Of a stretch of DNA of 15,830 nt, positions 15,029-15,830 are shown one piece after another. Origin of the DNA: an uncultured Bacteroides sp. (GTDB lineage: Bacteria; Bacteroidota; Bacteroidia; Bacteroidales; Bacteroidaceae); NCBI GenBank assembly GCA_934716785.1, contig CAKUYM010000067.1:1-15830 (forward strand), in the 5' to 3' direction. The translations under genes and the position numbers were made by a program. The notes under the pieces are model-generated. The model was not told where the DNA came from. It saw only the letters and a list, made by a program, of their open reading frames with translations, and did not search any database. Position 1 is the first letter of the stretch. The number at the start of each line of letters is the position of its first letter.

Positions 15029-15760
15029 ATGAAAAGAATATTTTATAAACACACATATCGTTTTTTAGTATTTACTGTAGCAAATCTTCTTGCACAGATT
15101 CTTTTTGCCAAAGATGTTACAATTACAGATTTTGGCGCTATTGCCGATTCTACTACCCTCAACACGGCAGCCATTCAGAAAGCCATAGACACTTGTGCCG
15201 AGACTGGCGGAGGGACTGTTACAGTCCCATCGGGCATCTTCCTGACAGGAGCCATCAACCTGCGTAGCCATGTTGAACTTTACCTCAACCGGGGTGCAGT
15301 AATCCGTGGGAGCCTGCGCATCCCCGAAGATTATCCTCAACGTGCCTTGATATATGCAGAGAATATCGAAGACGCAGGCATCTCTGGCAACGGTATCATT
15401 GACGGATATTCCAATCATCCTTCTTACAAAGAACGCTTCCGGGTAAACGATGGTAAGCGTCCCCGCGGCATCTTTTTCAATCGCTGCAAAAAGATATCGT
15501 TGCGTAACATTCAAATTCGTAATGCCGGTAGTTGGACAGTGCGTCTTTTGGGCTGCGACGGTGTAAATATCGACGGAATCTCTATCTATTGCTTGACACA
15601 AGGCAACAATGACGGCATCGACGTAGACGCCCGTAATGTCACAATATCCAACTGCAACATTTCATGTGATGACGATGGAATCTGCCTGAAGAGTGATTTG
15701 CCCGACTTCTTGCCGGAGAATATCACGGTCACCAATTGTGTGATTGCCTCCAATTCCTGA
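15029..15760 (+). CDS. GH28-like paralogue, 3'-truncated (probable pseudogene)
   Basis: A 243-aa N-terminal half of a second GH28-like protein, clearly paralogous to the gene just upstream. The two share TGGGxxxV (about 59-66), the ISGNGIIDG turn (118-126), RNAGSWTVRLLGCDGV (164-179), NNDGIDVD (193-200), DDDGICLKSD (214-223) and LPENITVTNCVI (228-239). ATG 15029 is preferred to 14999, which overlaps the previous stop as TAATG, because MKRIFYKHTYRFLVFTVANL begins a clean signal peptide. Family members are about 450-510 aa. Here similarity ends within SNS, where the paralogue reads SNCNPIKLG, and a TGA follows at once. The missing half carries the remaining beta-helix turns, so the product is probably inactive. 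An insertion, deletion or rearrangement at about 15755 would explain the break. Confidence 0.75.
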   Translation: MKRIFYKHTYRFLVFTVANLLAQILFAKDVTITDFGAIADSTTLNTAAIQKAIDTCAETGGGTVTVPSGIFLTGAINLRSHVELYLNRGAVIRGSLRIPEDYPQRALIYAENIEDAGISGNGIIDGYSNHPSYKERFRVNDGKRPRGIFFNRCKKISLRNIQIRNAGSWTVRLLGCDGVNIDGISIYCLTQGNNDGIDVDARNVTISNCNISCDDDGICLKSDLPDFLPENITVTNCVIASNS

Positions 15761-15830
15761 CTTTATCATTGCGTCACCCCACTCATCATTTCACCCACTC
15801 ATCGGTGTCAATGAGGTATGCTATGTTCCT
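15756..15830. other. Unassigned sequence after the GH28 break point
   Basis: These 75 bases resemble neither the upstream GH28 paralogue nor any coding sequence I recognise. They contain an imperfect direct repeat, CACCCCACTCATC (15775-15787) and CACCCACTCATC (15792-15803). They could be the edge of an insertion sequence or another rearranged segment, but no transposase and no diagnostic terminal repeat can be seen in this length. Confidence 0.4.

Noticed and set aside
15065..15601. Minus-strand open frame (178 codons) opposite the second GH28
   Set aside because: Shadow of a strongly recognisable GH28 coding frame; no supporting signals.

Overview
The window looks like a chromosome segment from a gut-type Bacteroides or close relative. 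Four things point there: candidate promoters of the Bacteroidetes TAnnTTTG (-7) type, weak Shine-Dalgarno sequences, lipoprotein or signal-peptide glycoside hydrolases packed in one operon, and a CBS-less SIS isomerase of the kind found in this phylum. I cannot name the species from sequence alone.

Left part (1-5653) is housekeeping. An M16 zinc peptidase lies on the minus strand (23-1243). Divergent from it are a LOG-family phosphoribohydrolase (1348-1881), a single-domain SIS sugar-phosphate isomerase (1885-2490) and a PfkB-family sugar kinase (2478-3401), spaced or overlapping like one operon. A five-unit 21-bp repeat (3386-3490) begins at the kinase stop codon and encodes coiled-coil heptads in another frame, possibly part of a small ORF (3317-3568). 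A DEAD-box RNA helicase with a DbpA-type RNA-binding domain and a basic tail (3622-5559) follows from its own promoter and ends at two hairpins, the second a good intrinsic terminator.

The gap 5654-5940 holds a promoter-like TAACTTTG and a structured leader. The leader has a GCAA-capped hairpin, a six-codon ORF, a repeated AGGTAGTA motif and an intrinsic-terminator-like hairpin with a T-tract only 12 nt before the first glycosidase. This looks like transcription attenuation of the downstream operon.

Right part (5941-15830) is a one-direction carbohydrate-degradation operon: GH76 lipoprotein, GH97 of the retaining (alpha-galactosidase-type) subgroup, GH125, a second GH76, a lipoprotein resembling clan GH-D alpha-galactosidases, then two tandem GH28-like paralogues. 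GH76 endo-alpha-1,6-mannanases and a GH125 exo-alpha-1,6-mannosidase imply an alpha-1,6-linked mannan. The two alpha-galactosidase-like enzymes suggest galactosyl decorations. No SusC/SusD pair and no regulator gene lies in the window. The first GH28 gene is broken by a frameshift explained by loss of one A near 14275. The second loses GH28 similarity abruptly at about 15755, 75 bases before the window ends, as if interrupted by an insertion or rearrangement.
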